A stretch of DNA of 15,173 bases from positions 1 through 15,173 of the forward strand of contig CAMCYT010000042.1 in assembly GCA_945885485.1 (NCBI GenBank). The letters run 5' to 3'. The notes under the pieces are model-generated. The model was not told where the DNA came from. It ran no database searches and worked only from the letters and a program-made list of their open reading frames with translations. This document shows, piece after piece, positions 1 through 6,542 of the stretch (its first letter is position 1; every line of letters starts with the position of its first letter). Both the position numbers and the translations under genes were made by a program. Source of the stretch: Prosthecobacter debontii (GTDB lineage: Bacteria > Verrucomicrobiota > Verrucomicrobiia > Verrucomicrobiales > Akkermansiaceae).

Positions 1-615
1 CAAAATTCCGGCAGAGACCAAGCCGATAAATGTAAGTATCCGAAATGGAATACCTGAAACTAACAGCGAGACGATGACCACGGGAATCCAAACAAGCGCA
101 GATCCCATGTCGCCCATTTTCATGACCATAAGAAACGGGATAGCAGAGACCACTCCTATCACCCCAATTCTGATTAAAGGATTTCCAAGGCGATGATGAA
201 GCATCGGAAGATCCTGCATTAACCAAGCAATCATGATAATACCTGAAGTCACACCTAGTTGGGCTGGTTGAAAACTCAAACCAGCAATAGTTAGGCGGTG
301 CACATTATCGTCCGCTTGCATCGCCATCAGCATCAACCCTAAGCTAACAAGATATATTGGAACTCCTAACCAGCGAATCCATTTGTAATCGATAAATGCC
401 GCAGCGAAATAGGCCACACTACCGAACAGAATCCAATTCTTCTGCAAATCCGCATAATACCCGCCCGCAGAGCCGAATTCCTTTATTCTTTCTAAGCTAA
501 CCGGTAAATGCCGCGCCGCACTTTCGATCATAAAAACTCCGAAGATGAGCAGTGCATACATCACTAGCACCATCACCCAATTCATCCCGAGTATTTTTTT
601 AAAAAATGGTGTCAT
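1..615 (-). CDS. rodA: RodA/FtsW-family peptidoglycan glycosyltransferase, N-terminal part (partial)
   Basis: The minus-strand frame from the ATG at 613-615 stays open to the window edge, giving 205 residues with no stop, so the C-terminal part is missing. I read an N-terminal cytoplasmic stretch (MTPFFKKILGMNW) followed by repeated hydrophobic segments. The family landmarks are FQPAQLG (normally QPSE-like) and KMGDMGSALVWIP (normally K-QPDLGTAL), in the right order. RodA/FtsW (SEDS) proteins polymerise lipid II into glycan strands in the inner membrane with a class B PBP; RodA serves elongation and FtsW division. I favour RodA because the GDMGSAL region resembles RodA and the neighbours are shape-related, but FtsW is not excluded. 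It lies 99 bp downstream of gpsA in the same direction, so it may be the end of the same transcript or have its own promoter. The catalytic Asp of the large extracellular loop lies outside the window. The usual Ser-Glu after Gln-Pro is Ala-Gln here. Confidence 0.85.
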   Translation of the reverse strand, partial: MTPFFKKILGMNWVMVLVMYALLIFGVFMIESAARHLPVSLERIKEFGSAGGYYADLQKNWILFGSVAYFAAAFIDYKWIRWLGVPIYLVSLGLMLMAMQADDNVHRLTIAGLSFQPAQLGVTSGIIMIAWLMQDLPMLHHRLGNPLIRIGVIGVVSAIPFLMVMKMGDMGSALVWIPVVIVSLLVSGIPFRILTFIGLVSAGIL

Positions 616-714
616 CAGCCTCGCGATGGATCGTTATCGCACATCGACATCTTAGCAAGCCGACAACGATTCTGAATCATATTTCCTTTGGATTATCGGA
701 TGAATATAGATCAA

Positions 715-1725
715 CTATTCGGATTCCATACGTGTATCTCTAGTAAGCAGTTCGCTCATCGCCGCAGCAACCGGCTTACCTTCATACAAAATCGAATAAA
801 CAGCATCAATGATGGGCGTGCGGACATTGGCTTTTCGTGCGGCTTCGTAAATCGAAAACGTATTCGGCACACCTTCCGCGACCATACCGAGCACTTGGGT
901 TGCTTCTTCGAGAGTTTTACCCTGACCTAGCGCAAGACCAACTCGATGATTCCGTGAATGCTCAGAAAAGCAGGTCACGATGAGATCCCCCACACCTGAT
1001 AGACCAGCAAAGGTTTCTGGCTGCCCGCCGAGAGCGGTGCCGAGTCGGGTCATTTCAGCGAGTGCACGCGTCACCAGAGCCGCGACCGCGTTATCGCCTA
1101 AACCCAAGCCGTGCGACATACCGGCTGCGATGGCGTAAACGTTTTTAATCGCGCCACCCAGTTCAATCCCTGCAAGATCATTACTCGTGTATGGGCGGAA
1201 ATATGATTTGGTGAACAATTTTTGTAACTCGGTAGCAACTTCCTGATTTTCCGATCCAATGACCGCACATGTTGCCTGACCTAATGCAATTTCCTCCGCA
1301 TGATTCGGGCCAGATAAAACAGCAATAGGATTTTCAGGAAAAACACCTCGCAAAATTTCGCTCATACGATCGCCGGTGGTTTTTTCGATTCCCTTGGAAC
1401 AGGAGAGCAACACGGTACGTTTTGGCAGACCAGAAACAGCAAGCTGTTCCGCACATTGACGGGTGGCACTGGTCGGAACCGCAAAAATCACCAAGGGATA
1501 ATTCACAACGTCGGCTATCTCGCTGGTCGCCCGAATCTTTTCGGGCAATGAGATTCCTTTCAAATACCGTGAATTCCTGCGCTCGTTATTGATCGCAGCA
1601 ATGATTTCCGGATCACGTCCGTAGATGAGCAAAGATTCCAAATCTTTCGCCAACAGCTTGGCGATAGCCGTCCCGAATGAACCTGAACCTAAAATAGCGG
1701 CGGAGATGATCGAGTTATTAGACAT
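715..1725 (-). CDS. gpsA: NAD(P)-dependent glycerol-3-phosphate dehydrogenase
   Basis: This 336-residue cytoplasmic enzyme reduces dihydroxyacetone phosphate to sn-glycerol-3-phosphate, the backbone of phospholipids. The N-terminal Rossmann fold carries ILGSGSFGTA (residues 11-20, GxGxxG type). SCSKGIE around Lys111 matches the conserved substrate-site lysine region. GGAIKNVYAIAAG places the catalytic lysine at about Lys194, and GLSGVGDLIVTCFSEHSRN (from 241) is the C-terminal family signature. Length is normal for GpsA (about 330-340). The ATG lies inside the end of plsY: the two overlap by 8 bp (ATGTCTAA), which indicates translational coupling. Its product is the acyl acceptor used by PlsY, so the pair forms one short pathway from DHAP to lysophosphatidic acid. 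No intact Shine-Dalgarno is visible before the start. Confidence 0.97.
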   Translation of the reverse strand: MSNNSIISAAILGSGSFGTAIAKLLAKDLESLLIYGRDPEIIAAINNERRNSRYLKGISLPEKIRATSEIADVVNYPLVIFAVPTSATRQCAEQLAVSGLPKRTVLLSCSKGIEKTTGDRMSEILRGVFPENPIAVLSGPNHAEEIALGQATCAVIGSENQEVATELQKLFTKSYFRPYTSNDLAGIELGGAIKNVYAIAAGMSHGLGLGDNAVAALVTRALAEMTRLGTALGGQPETFAGLSGVGDLIVTCFSEHSRNHRVGLALGQGKTLEEATQVLGMVAEGVPNTFSIYEAARKANVRTPIIDAVYSILYEGKPVAAAMSELLTRDTRMESE

Positions 1726-2422
1726 TGGAGGATTTCGGCTTACGGGTAAAACGATGTTCGGTGCCGTTACGCAGGCGCACGATGTTGCTGCGATGCTTCC
1801 AAATAGCCAGCAGGGCGAGGATCACGGTGAAAACAAAAAGTGGTTTATTCCACGTATCATTCTGAATTTTTCCATGGAACCATGAGCCCCAAAGCGTAAC
1901 CAACGGCAAGGCTGCAGCGGCGATGATACTGGCCAGTGATACATATCGACTGATCAGAAAAGCAAGCATCCAGATAACGATCAGAATAACGATGGCTGCT
2001 GGCATCAGTGCAATAAACACTCCAGCCGAGGTAGCGATACCCTTACCTCCCTTAAAGCCTGCCCAGGGTGTGTAATTATGCCCAAGCACCGCACACAGGC
2101 CAGTGAACACCTGAAAAATCTGTGCCGTCGGCATACTGAAATCATGTGCATACGCTGCCAGCGTATTCATGCTCATTGGATTTTTCATTCCTTCGAATTG
2201 GATCAGAGAGATTGCAATGACCACAGGAACAAATCCTTTCAACGCATCTAACAACAAACAACCTATCCCATATTTTTTTCCGACGATGCGCAACACATTG
2301 GTAGCACCAATATTTCCTGAACCATGTTGACGTATATCGATCCCTTTCGCCTTTGCGATAAGCAAACCGAACGGAATGGAGCCGAGCAAAAAAGCTAGGA
2401 CGGGGCATAACCAAAGTTGCAT
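1718..2422 (-). CDS. plsY: Acyl-phosphate:glycerol-3-phosphate acyltransferase PlsY
   Basis: This integral inner-membrane enzyme transfers an acyl group from acyl-phosphate to glycerol-3-phosphate to make lysophosphatidic acid. All three conserved cytoplasmic motifs are visible: LLGSIPFGLLIAK (residues 13-24), HGSGNIGATNVLR (33-45) and GHNYTPWAGFKGGKGIATS (114-132), the last containing the glycine-rich substrate loop. Hydrophobic segments alternate with these motifs as expected for a multi-pass protein. At 234 residues it is longer than the usual 190-215. The extra length is mainly a segment at about residues 74-104 (with MKNPMSMNTLAAYAHDF), between the DALKGF membrane segment and motif 3, plus a short basic tail. 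It starts 20 bp after the cyclophilin gene and overlaps gpsA, so it is probably cotranscribed with both. The ATG start has no clear Shine-Dalgarno. The PlsX partner is not in the window. Confidence 0.96.
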   Translation of the reverse strand: MQLWLCPVLAFLLGSIPFGLLIAKAKGIDIRQHGSGNIGATNVLRIVGKKYGIGCLLLDALKGFVPVVIAISLIQFEGMKNPMSMNTLAAYAHDFSMPTAQIFQVFTGLCAVLGHNYTPWAGFKGGKGIATSAGVFIALMPAAIVILIVIWMLAFLISRYVSLASIIAAAALPLVTLWGSWFHGKIQNDTWNKPLFVFTVILALLAIWKHRSNIVRLRNGTEHRFTRKPKSSNV

Positions 2423-2442
2423 AGCTAAAAAAGTAAGGTGAC

Positions 2443-3060
2443 TTATTCTAGGGTGGCAGTCTCAATGATGATAGGCTCCAAAGGCACATCTCTCGAAGGC
2501 GATGGGACGAGTTGTCCACTGCGTGGATCTAGATTCCCCAATTCTTTCACTCCTGTTTTTACCGCCTTGATTTGATTCACCACATCCATGCCTGCGATCA
2601 CTTTACCGAAAACCGCATAGCCACCATTGCTAGGAAAATTGAGCCCTTCGTTGCTCGCAACATTGATAAAAAACTGAGCGGTCGCGCTATTAGGGTCGCT
2701 GGTTCTTGCCATTGCAATCGTTCCAACTTCATTTTTCAAACCATTCTGACCCTCGTTTACAATTCCTGCCCCTGTCTTCTTTTCCACAAACTTTTCACCG
2801 TCCTTAGCAAATCCTCCACCCTGAATCATGAATCCATCGATGATACGGTGAAAAACCGTGCCGTTGTAATGACCCGCCGCAACATATTTTTTGAAGTTCT
2901 CAACAGTTACTGGGGCTTTATCGGCATCAAGTTGAATGACAATATCTCCTTTATTGGTCTTTAAACGAACTTTGGAGAGTTCTGCTGGCTTTTCCGCCTG
3001 ACAGAAACAAACAACAGAAAGCAAAACGAGTGCGAGCGTGTAGAAAAAGGGTCGATTCAT
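2443..3060 (-). CDS. Exported cyclophilin-type peptidyl-prolyl cis-trans isomerase
   Basis: I choose the ATG at 3058-3060 (205 residues), because it begins a clean signal peptide: MNRPF, then a hydrophobic core (FYTLALVLLSVV) and a probable signal peptidase I site near Cys-Gln-Ala at residues 20-22. The open frame could start 12 codons earlier at a TTG, but this would put charged residues before the signal. An AAGGA lies about 14 bases upstream of the ATG. The mature part is a cyclophilin: GDIVIQLDADKAPVTVENF (38-56), catalytic FHRIIDGFMIQGG (70-82, Arg72), AQFFINV (128-134) and YAVFGKVIAGMDVV (148-161). Cyclophilins catalyse proline isomerisation in protein folding, and export implies a periplasmic role. 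Two cysteines (18 and 20) near the signal end make a lipoprotein conceivable, but no good lipobox (A/G/S before Cys) is present. It sits between the small lipoprotein gene and plsY. Confidence 0.93.
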   Translation of the reverse strand: MNRPFFYTLALVLLSVVCFCQAEKPAELSKVRLKTNKGDIVIQLDADKAPVTVENFKKYVAAGHYNGTVFHRIIDGFMIQGGGFAKDGEKFVEKKTGAGIVNEGQNGLKNEVGTIAMARTSDPNSATAQFFINVASNEGLNFPSNGGYAVFGKVIAGMDVVNQIKAVKTGVKELGNLDPRSGQLVPSPSRDVPLEPIIIETATLE

Positions 3061-3120
3061 GGGCTTTGTTTTAATCCTTACCCGTGAACTTGGCAAGCGA
3101 CAGGAAGCGATTTCATTACA

Positions 3121-3282
3121 TCAGTAAACAGGAGCTCCGTATTCTTGCTCCGATCCACTGCCTGAGTTCTGAATCTTTTCTTTGGACCAGTGGTAACCTG
3201 CTTTGGTGTCGCGCCAGACGCCAATCATGGTGTTACACGAATTTAATGAAACCACGGTGGCGATAAGTAAGAACCATCTCAT
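3121..3282 (-). CDS. Small predicted lipoprotein (53 residues), entericidin-like in layout
   Basis: A short minus-strand frame runs from the ATG at 3280-3282 to the TGA at 3121-3123. The product begins MRWFLLIATVVSLNSCNTMI: one basic residue, a hydrophobic core, then Leu-Asn-Ser-Cys, an acceptable lipobox with lipidation at Cys16. The mature peptide is only about 38 residues (GVWRDTKAGYHWSKEKIQ, then a Ser/Gly/Glu-rich tail ending GAPVY). This layout, with Asn-Thr after the cysteine and a short polar body, resembles entericidin-type small lipoproteins, but I cannot assign a family. It begins 37 bp after the pseudopilin stop and ends 60 bp before the cyclophilin start, same strand, so it probably belongs to the same transcript. 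No strong Shine-Dalgarno is visible, as for most genes here. The signal-peptide-like start and the fit into a same-strand gap argue that it is real. Confidence 0.7.
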   Translation of the reverse strand: MRWFLLIATVVSLNSCNTMIGVWRDTKAGYHWSKEKIQNSGSGSEQEYGAPVY

Positions 3283-3319
3283 TTTAGATATTGTATGAAA
3301 ATTTGTTTAAGGTGAAAAA

Positions 3320-3934
3320 TTACCAAGTTTTGACCAAATCCTTGCGCTTCGCATCGTCCGGTGAATCTGTGCCAAGACTATAAACCGCAACTCGCTTGTT
3401 GTTCAACTTCGCTTCATAGGTGTATTTGGAACTCGGATTGAATAGTAAACGACCATCATAATCGTAATCGAGAACGATGAAGAAAGGCTGACCCCAGGAA
3501 TCATATATTCCCACCACTTTATCGCCTTTAGCATTATATACAATCCCACCTTTCTTAGGATTTTCAGCTTCTTTCACTGACAAGAATTTCACCTTACGAT
3601 CATTCTGCATGTCATCTGCATCATCTTCAAAACCTGCTAAAATATCCAATAGATCGGTCCCATTTGAGTCGTCGACTGTTTCGTAAGGTGAACTGCTGTT
3701 ATCCGCAGAGGCGCCAGCTGGGTCAGGCAATAGATGATATTCCGAGTAGAATGCCTCAACCGCACTAGCGATATTGGTTGCTGAAGATTGCGCTGTAACC
3801 ATGCGTGCTTTTTGCAGAGCTCCCATACCAACACTAAAACCTAGCGCGGAAAGAACGGCGATAATCACAATGACGACGAGTAATTCCACGAGCGTGAATC
3901 CTCGATGCATAGGTTGTTTGATTTGGATTTTCAT
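3320..3934 (-). CDS. Type II secretion / type IV pilin-like pseudopilin (GspG-like)
   Basis: This 204-residue protein starts with a short basic leader and the prepilin motif HRG|FTLVELLVVIVIIAVLSA. The predicted prepilin peptidase cut is after Gly12, leaving Phe as the N-methylated first residue and Glu17 as the conserved Glu5. The hydrophobic helix covers about 13-32. The rest is a soluble pseudopilin head with EAFYSEYHLLPDP (60-72), DSWGQP (145-150), an Asp-rich DYDYDG loop (156-161) and YSLGTDSPDD (185-194). These are features of the GspG-like proteins that are abundant in Verrucomicrobia and Planctomycetes. Met9 is a possible alternative start. No secretion ATPase, secretin or prepilin peptidase gene accompanies it, so the machinery it joins must be encoded elsewhere. 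It is separated from nadA by 111 bp, which may hold its own promoter. Confidence 0.92.
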   Translation of the reverse strand: MKIQIKQPMHRGFTLVELLVVIVIIAVLSALGFSVGMGALQKARMVTAQSSATNIASAVEAFYSEYHLLPDPAGASADNSSSPYETVDDSNGTDLLDILAGFEDDADDMQNDRKVKFLSVKEAENPKKGGIVYNAKGDKVVGIYDSWGQPFFIVLDYDYDGRLLFNPSSKYTYEAKLNNKRVAVYSLGTDSPDDAKRKDLVKTW

Positions 3935-3982
3935 ATTGTTGGGATTTTTGAGTTAAAGTCTAAACTAGATGACAATATAAAT

Positions 3983-4010
3983 ACATTATCTGAAAGAATT
4001 TTGATGGCAA
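3983..4010 (-). promoter_or_regulatory. Possible promoter for the pseudopilin gene
   Basis: In the 111 bp AT-rich gap upstream of the pseudopilin gene, the minus strand reads TTGCCA (4005-4010), 16 bases, then TAATGT (3983-3988, overlapping GATAAT). This is a plausible sigma-70-type -35/-10 pair about 50 bases before the start codon. It is only a resemblance to the consensus, and AT-rich DNA gives such matches by chance. Confidence 0.22.
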
Positions 4011-4045
4011 CGCAATTTGCGAGCAATCCTTTAGCCGCCCATGAG

Positions 4046-4981
4046 TTATTTTGATTGTTCCAACATCCTGAGCAATGGGGTTTCAGCACGACGACGGATT
4101 TCCTCATCCATTTCCACCCTTGGCGACAAATCACGCAGACAGTTTCGTAATTTTTCCATGGTGTTCATTTTCATGTAACGGCAATCCGCGCAGGCACAAC
4201 GATCCGTCGGACCCGGAATCAGGTTTTTATCCGGACACTCACGTTTCAACCGGTGGAGCATGCCACTCTCAGTCACCACAATGATGTTCTTCACCTCAGT
4301 CTTTTTACAAAAATCGACCATCCGCTCAGTCGAGCAAACTTCATCCGCCAATAACCTCACCGCTTGGGTGCATTCAGGGTGCGCGACAACCAAGGCATCC
4401 GGATACTCGGCTTTGATCCGATTGATGGAATCCCTTGTGAACTCTACGTGGACATAACAGGATCCCTGCCAGAGATCCATTTTTCGACCGGTTTGCTCCA
4501 TGACCCATGAACCAAGATTTGCATCTGGGACAAACAGAACAGGCCTGTCTTTTGGTGCTAAGTTGACGATTTTCACTGCGTTGCCCGATGTGCAAATCAC
4601 ATCGCAAAGCGCTTTCACTCCTGCAGAGCAATTGATGTAGGCGATCACGTAATAATTTTTATCTGCGTGTTGGTGCAAATATGCCTCAAGTTGATCCGCT
4701 GGACACGCTTGCTCAAGCGAGCAGCCTGCATCTTTATCTGGCAGAATCACAATTTTCTTCGGATTCACAATTTTTGCAGTTTCAGCCATGAAATGAACTC
4801 CACAAAAAACAATGACTTCGGCATCGGTCGCCTTCGCGTGATAAGCCAGACCTAGTGAATCTCCAACGTAATCGGCAACATCTTGGATATCACCTGTCTG
4901 ATAATTGTGCGCCAAAATCACCGCCTTACGCGCACGTTTCAGTTCCAGAATCTCGTCCCTTAAATCAAGCGCAACTGCCAT
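4046..4981 (-). CDS. nadA: Quinolinate synthase
   Basis: This cytoplasmic [4Fe-4S] enzyme condenses iminoaspartate with dihydroxyacetone phosphate to form quinolinate, the precursor of NAD. I choose the ATG at 4979-4981 (311 residues, MAVALDLRD); the frame could start 8 codons earlier at a TTG with a cysteine-rich stretch unlike the family. Visible motifs: AHNYQTGDIQDVADYVGDSL, FCGVHFMAETAKIVNP, PDKDAGCSLEQACP, ICTSGNAVKIV, HPECTQAVRLLADEV and CACADCRYMKMNTMEKL. By my alignment from memory with the Thermotoga maritima enzyme, the three cluster ligands are Cys87, Cys175 and Cys267, with spacing close to that family. The last lies in a Cys-x-Cys-x-x-Cys context. nadB and nadC are absent from the window. 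It lies 42 bp downstream of the zinc-ribbon bactofilin and 111 bp upstream of the pseudopilin, same strand; the functional link to them is unclear. Confidence 0.96.
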   Translation of the reverse strand: MAVALDLRDEILELKRARKAVILAHNYQTGDIQDVADYVGDSLGLAYHAKATDAEVIVFCGVHFMAETAKIVNPKKIVILPDKDAGCSLEQACPADQLEAYLHQHADKNYYVIAYINCSAGVKALCDVICTSGNAVKIVNLAPKDRPVLFVPDANLGSWVMEQTGRKMDLWQGSCYVHVEFTRDSINRIKAEYPDALVVAHPECTQAVRLLADEVCSTERMVDFCKKTEVKNIIVVTESGMLHRLKRECPDKNLIPGPTDRCACADCRYMKMNTMEKLRNCLRDLSPRVEMDEEIRRRAETPLLRMLEQSK

Positions 4982-5023
4982 GCAGCAATCTTTCTGGCAG
5001 AACAAAAAGATGCAAGAGCCAAT

Positions 5024-5878
5024 CTATTGGGATTTTTCTTCGACTTCCGCGACCTCATCCTCACTGGATGATTGGACAACTTCCATAAGCCCGGAATGTT
5101 TCGCTCCCTCTCTCATCACTAGACCACTGGCTCGCGCCAGCCCTTGCAAGCGCGCTTTTCTCTCCAAGATGATCTTTTCCTTGCAGGTAATATTACCTTT
5201 CACCTCACCATCGATGTATGCAGTGCGGGCTTTAACTTCTCCCTGAAAATCAACTTTCGCTCCTCGCTCAACGCACAACTCATCGCAGTGAACATTTCCC
5301 ACAATTTTGCCGTGACTCCGAATCGTCAGTTTTCCGGAACATTCAACGGAAGCCGATAGTTCTCCTAGCACCAATAAATCATGACATTGCACATTCACTC
5401 CAGTGATTGCAGCGCCTTTGAGCACGATCACATTACCACGAGTTTGAATACGCCGATGCCACGCTTGTTCAATCGTGTAATCCCGCAGACTGATGTAACT
5501 CCCGCACTTTGCGCACTGGGTAGATTGAGCATCGGAGACCACATCAAATATGTGACTGCAATGATAACAATTCAATTTGCGCCTCACCGGCTCCTTATCA
5601 ATAAACCGTTTGAAAATCTTATTGAAAAAGCTTGGCTTGATCTCTGCCTTTGGAACTTCAGCCGCCAAGGGAGGGTGCTGAACTGGTGGGCTATCTAATG
5701 TCGCCAACCGGGTGTTGTATGTTGGGCGAATAACTGCTTTTGCATCGTCAATTCGTATGTATTGACCGCAACCCCGACATACAGTCGAAACCACCATCGA
5801 CGGCTCGTTTTGACTATGCTCACAATGCGGGCAAGTCACTTGAATTTGAGAGCGACTCATTGGTGTATCATCCGCCAT
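5024..5878 (-). CDS. Bactofilin-domain protein with two N-terminal zinc ribbons
   Basis: This 284-residue protein has an unusual layout. Residues 16-37 form a Cys4 zinc ribbon (CPHC ... CRGC). A basic linker follows (80-103, with FFNKIFKRFIDK). Residues 104-125 form a second zinc ribbon (CYHC ... CAKC). Residues about 145-262 are a bactofilin (polymer-forming cytoskeletal) domain, seen as repeated short beta-strand units with Gly/Val/Ile every few residues (VIVLKGAAITGVNVQCHDLLVLGELSASV, KLTIRSHGKIVGNV and so on). The C-terminus is acidic (SSSEDEVAEVEEKSQ). Bactofilins polymerise without nucleotide into filaments that place envelope or shape enzymes; the zinc ribbons probably bind a partner or nucleic acid (inference). 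The ATG at 5876-5878 is supported by a GGGAGG 12 bases upstream. It follows the second bactofilin gene after 51 bp, so the two are very likely cotranscribed. The bactofilin domain has extra cysteines (165, 180, 198, 202, 232). Confidence 0.86.
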   Translation of the reverse strand: MADDTPMSRSQIQVTCPHCEHSQNEPSMVVSTVCRGCGQYIRIDDAKAVIRPTYNTRLATLDSPPVQHPPLAAEVPKAEIKPSFFNKIFKRFIDKEPVRRKLNCYHCSHIFDVVSDAQSTQCAKCGSYISLRDYTIEQAWHRRIQTRGNVIVLKGAAITGVNVQCHDLLVLGELSASVECSGKLTIRSHGKIVGNVHCDELCVERGAKVDFQGEVKARTAYIDGEVKGNITCKEKIILERKARLQGLARASGLVMREGAKHSGLMEVVQSSSEDEVAEVEEKSQ

Positions 5879-5890
5879 ACTCTTGGTTAT

Positions 5891-5896
5891 CCTCCC
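5891..5896 (-). promoter_or_regulatory. Ribosome binding site of the zinc-ribbon bactofilin gene
   Basis: The minus strand reads GGGAGG here, 12 bases before the ATG at 5876-5878. It supports that start over the ATG six codons downstream. It stands out because most genes in this window show no clear Shine-Dalgarno. Confidence 0.6.
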
Positions 5897-5929
5897 TGAG
5901 TTTGGATGAAAATAACGATGATTTAAAAA

Positions 5930-6487
5930 TCACTTCTCGGCCAGCAATGGCTGGGTTTCTACAACTGCTGCTTGAGTAGAAGCTGACTGACTTGTAACAG
6001 CCTTCAACTCAGGTTGCGAGGGCGCTACTTGGGTTGGAGTTCCAACCGTTGATTTACCGACAAAAATAGCGCCCGCTTCAATCATCAGAGTTTTTGCTCT
6101 GATATCACCTACCACTTCCGCACTCGACTTAAGCTCGACGCGATCCACCGCGGTGAGATTGCCGTGAACTTTACCGTAAACGATAACAGATCCTGTTTTG
6201 ACCTCTGCTTTGATTCTGGCATTTTCGCCAATGGTGAGATTACCTGTAGATTGGATATCCCCTTCAATTTTACCATCGACAATCAGATCATGCTGAAACT
6301 TTACGGTTCCCTTGATTTCGACATCAGATGAAAGAACGTTGCGAGTGCTGCCTGCTGGCTTAGGTGCCGGTGCGACAGAACGGTCGGCACCAAAATTGGC
6401 CGATTCCGTAGATGAACGCGGCTCACTGGCAGGTTGGAATGACTTTTGCGGTTCGTTTGCTTCTTGGCCTATGACTTTTTTAAACAC
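5930..6487 (-). CDS. Bactofilin (polymer-forming cytoskeletal protein)
   Basis: This 185-residue protein has the classical bactofilin plan. A disordered N-terminal region (about 1-48, rich in Pro, Ser, Ala) is followed by a right-handed beta-helix domain at about 50-146, seen as short beta repeats: VEIKGTVKFQHDLIVDGKIE, GDIQSTGNLTIGENARIKAEV, SVIVYGKVHGNLTAVDRVEL, AEVVGDIRAKTLMIEAGAIF. A low-complexity C-terminal tail (Gln, Ser, Ala, Thr) follows. The FKKVIG N-terminus resembles the short basic or hydrophobic start by which some bactofilins touch the membrane. The start is a GTG (6485-6487) with an AGGAG 13 bases upstream; no ATG lies near the expected N-terminus. Bactofilins form stable filaments acting in cell shape, stalk or division-site organisation. 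The gene is first of a bactofilin pair and lies 55 bp after the TPR-like protein gene. Unlike its neighbour it has no zinc ribbon or cysteine. Confidence 0.92.
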   Translation of the reverse strand: MFKKVIGQEANEPQKSFQPASEPRSSTESANFGADRSVAPAPKPAGSTRNVLSSDVEIKGTVKFQHDLIVDGKIEGDIQSTGNLTIGENARIKAEVKTGSVIVYGKVHGNLTAVDRVELKSSAEVVGDIRAKTLMIEAGAIFVGKSTVGTPTQVAPSQPELKAVTSQSASTQAAVVETQPLLAEK

Positions 6488-6500
6488 GCGAAAAAGTATT

Positions 6501-6505
6501 CTCCT
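6501..6505 (-). promoter_or_regulatory. Ribosome binding site supporting the GTG start of the bactofilin gene
   Basis: The minus strand reads AGGAG here, 13 bases before the GTG at 6485-6487. Its presence, and the lack of an in-frame ATG near the N-terminus, decides the start. The spacing is long but matches that before the neighbouring bactofilin gene. Confidence 0.5.
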
Positions 6506-6542
6506 AGGGACTGAAGTGTCAATCCGTTTCCCCTGCTAAATC

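Noticed and set aside
3084..3266. Plus-strand 60-codon frame opposite the small lipoprotein gene
   Set aside because: The minus-strand frame has a signal peptide with lipobox and fits the operon direction; the plus-strand one has no such features.
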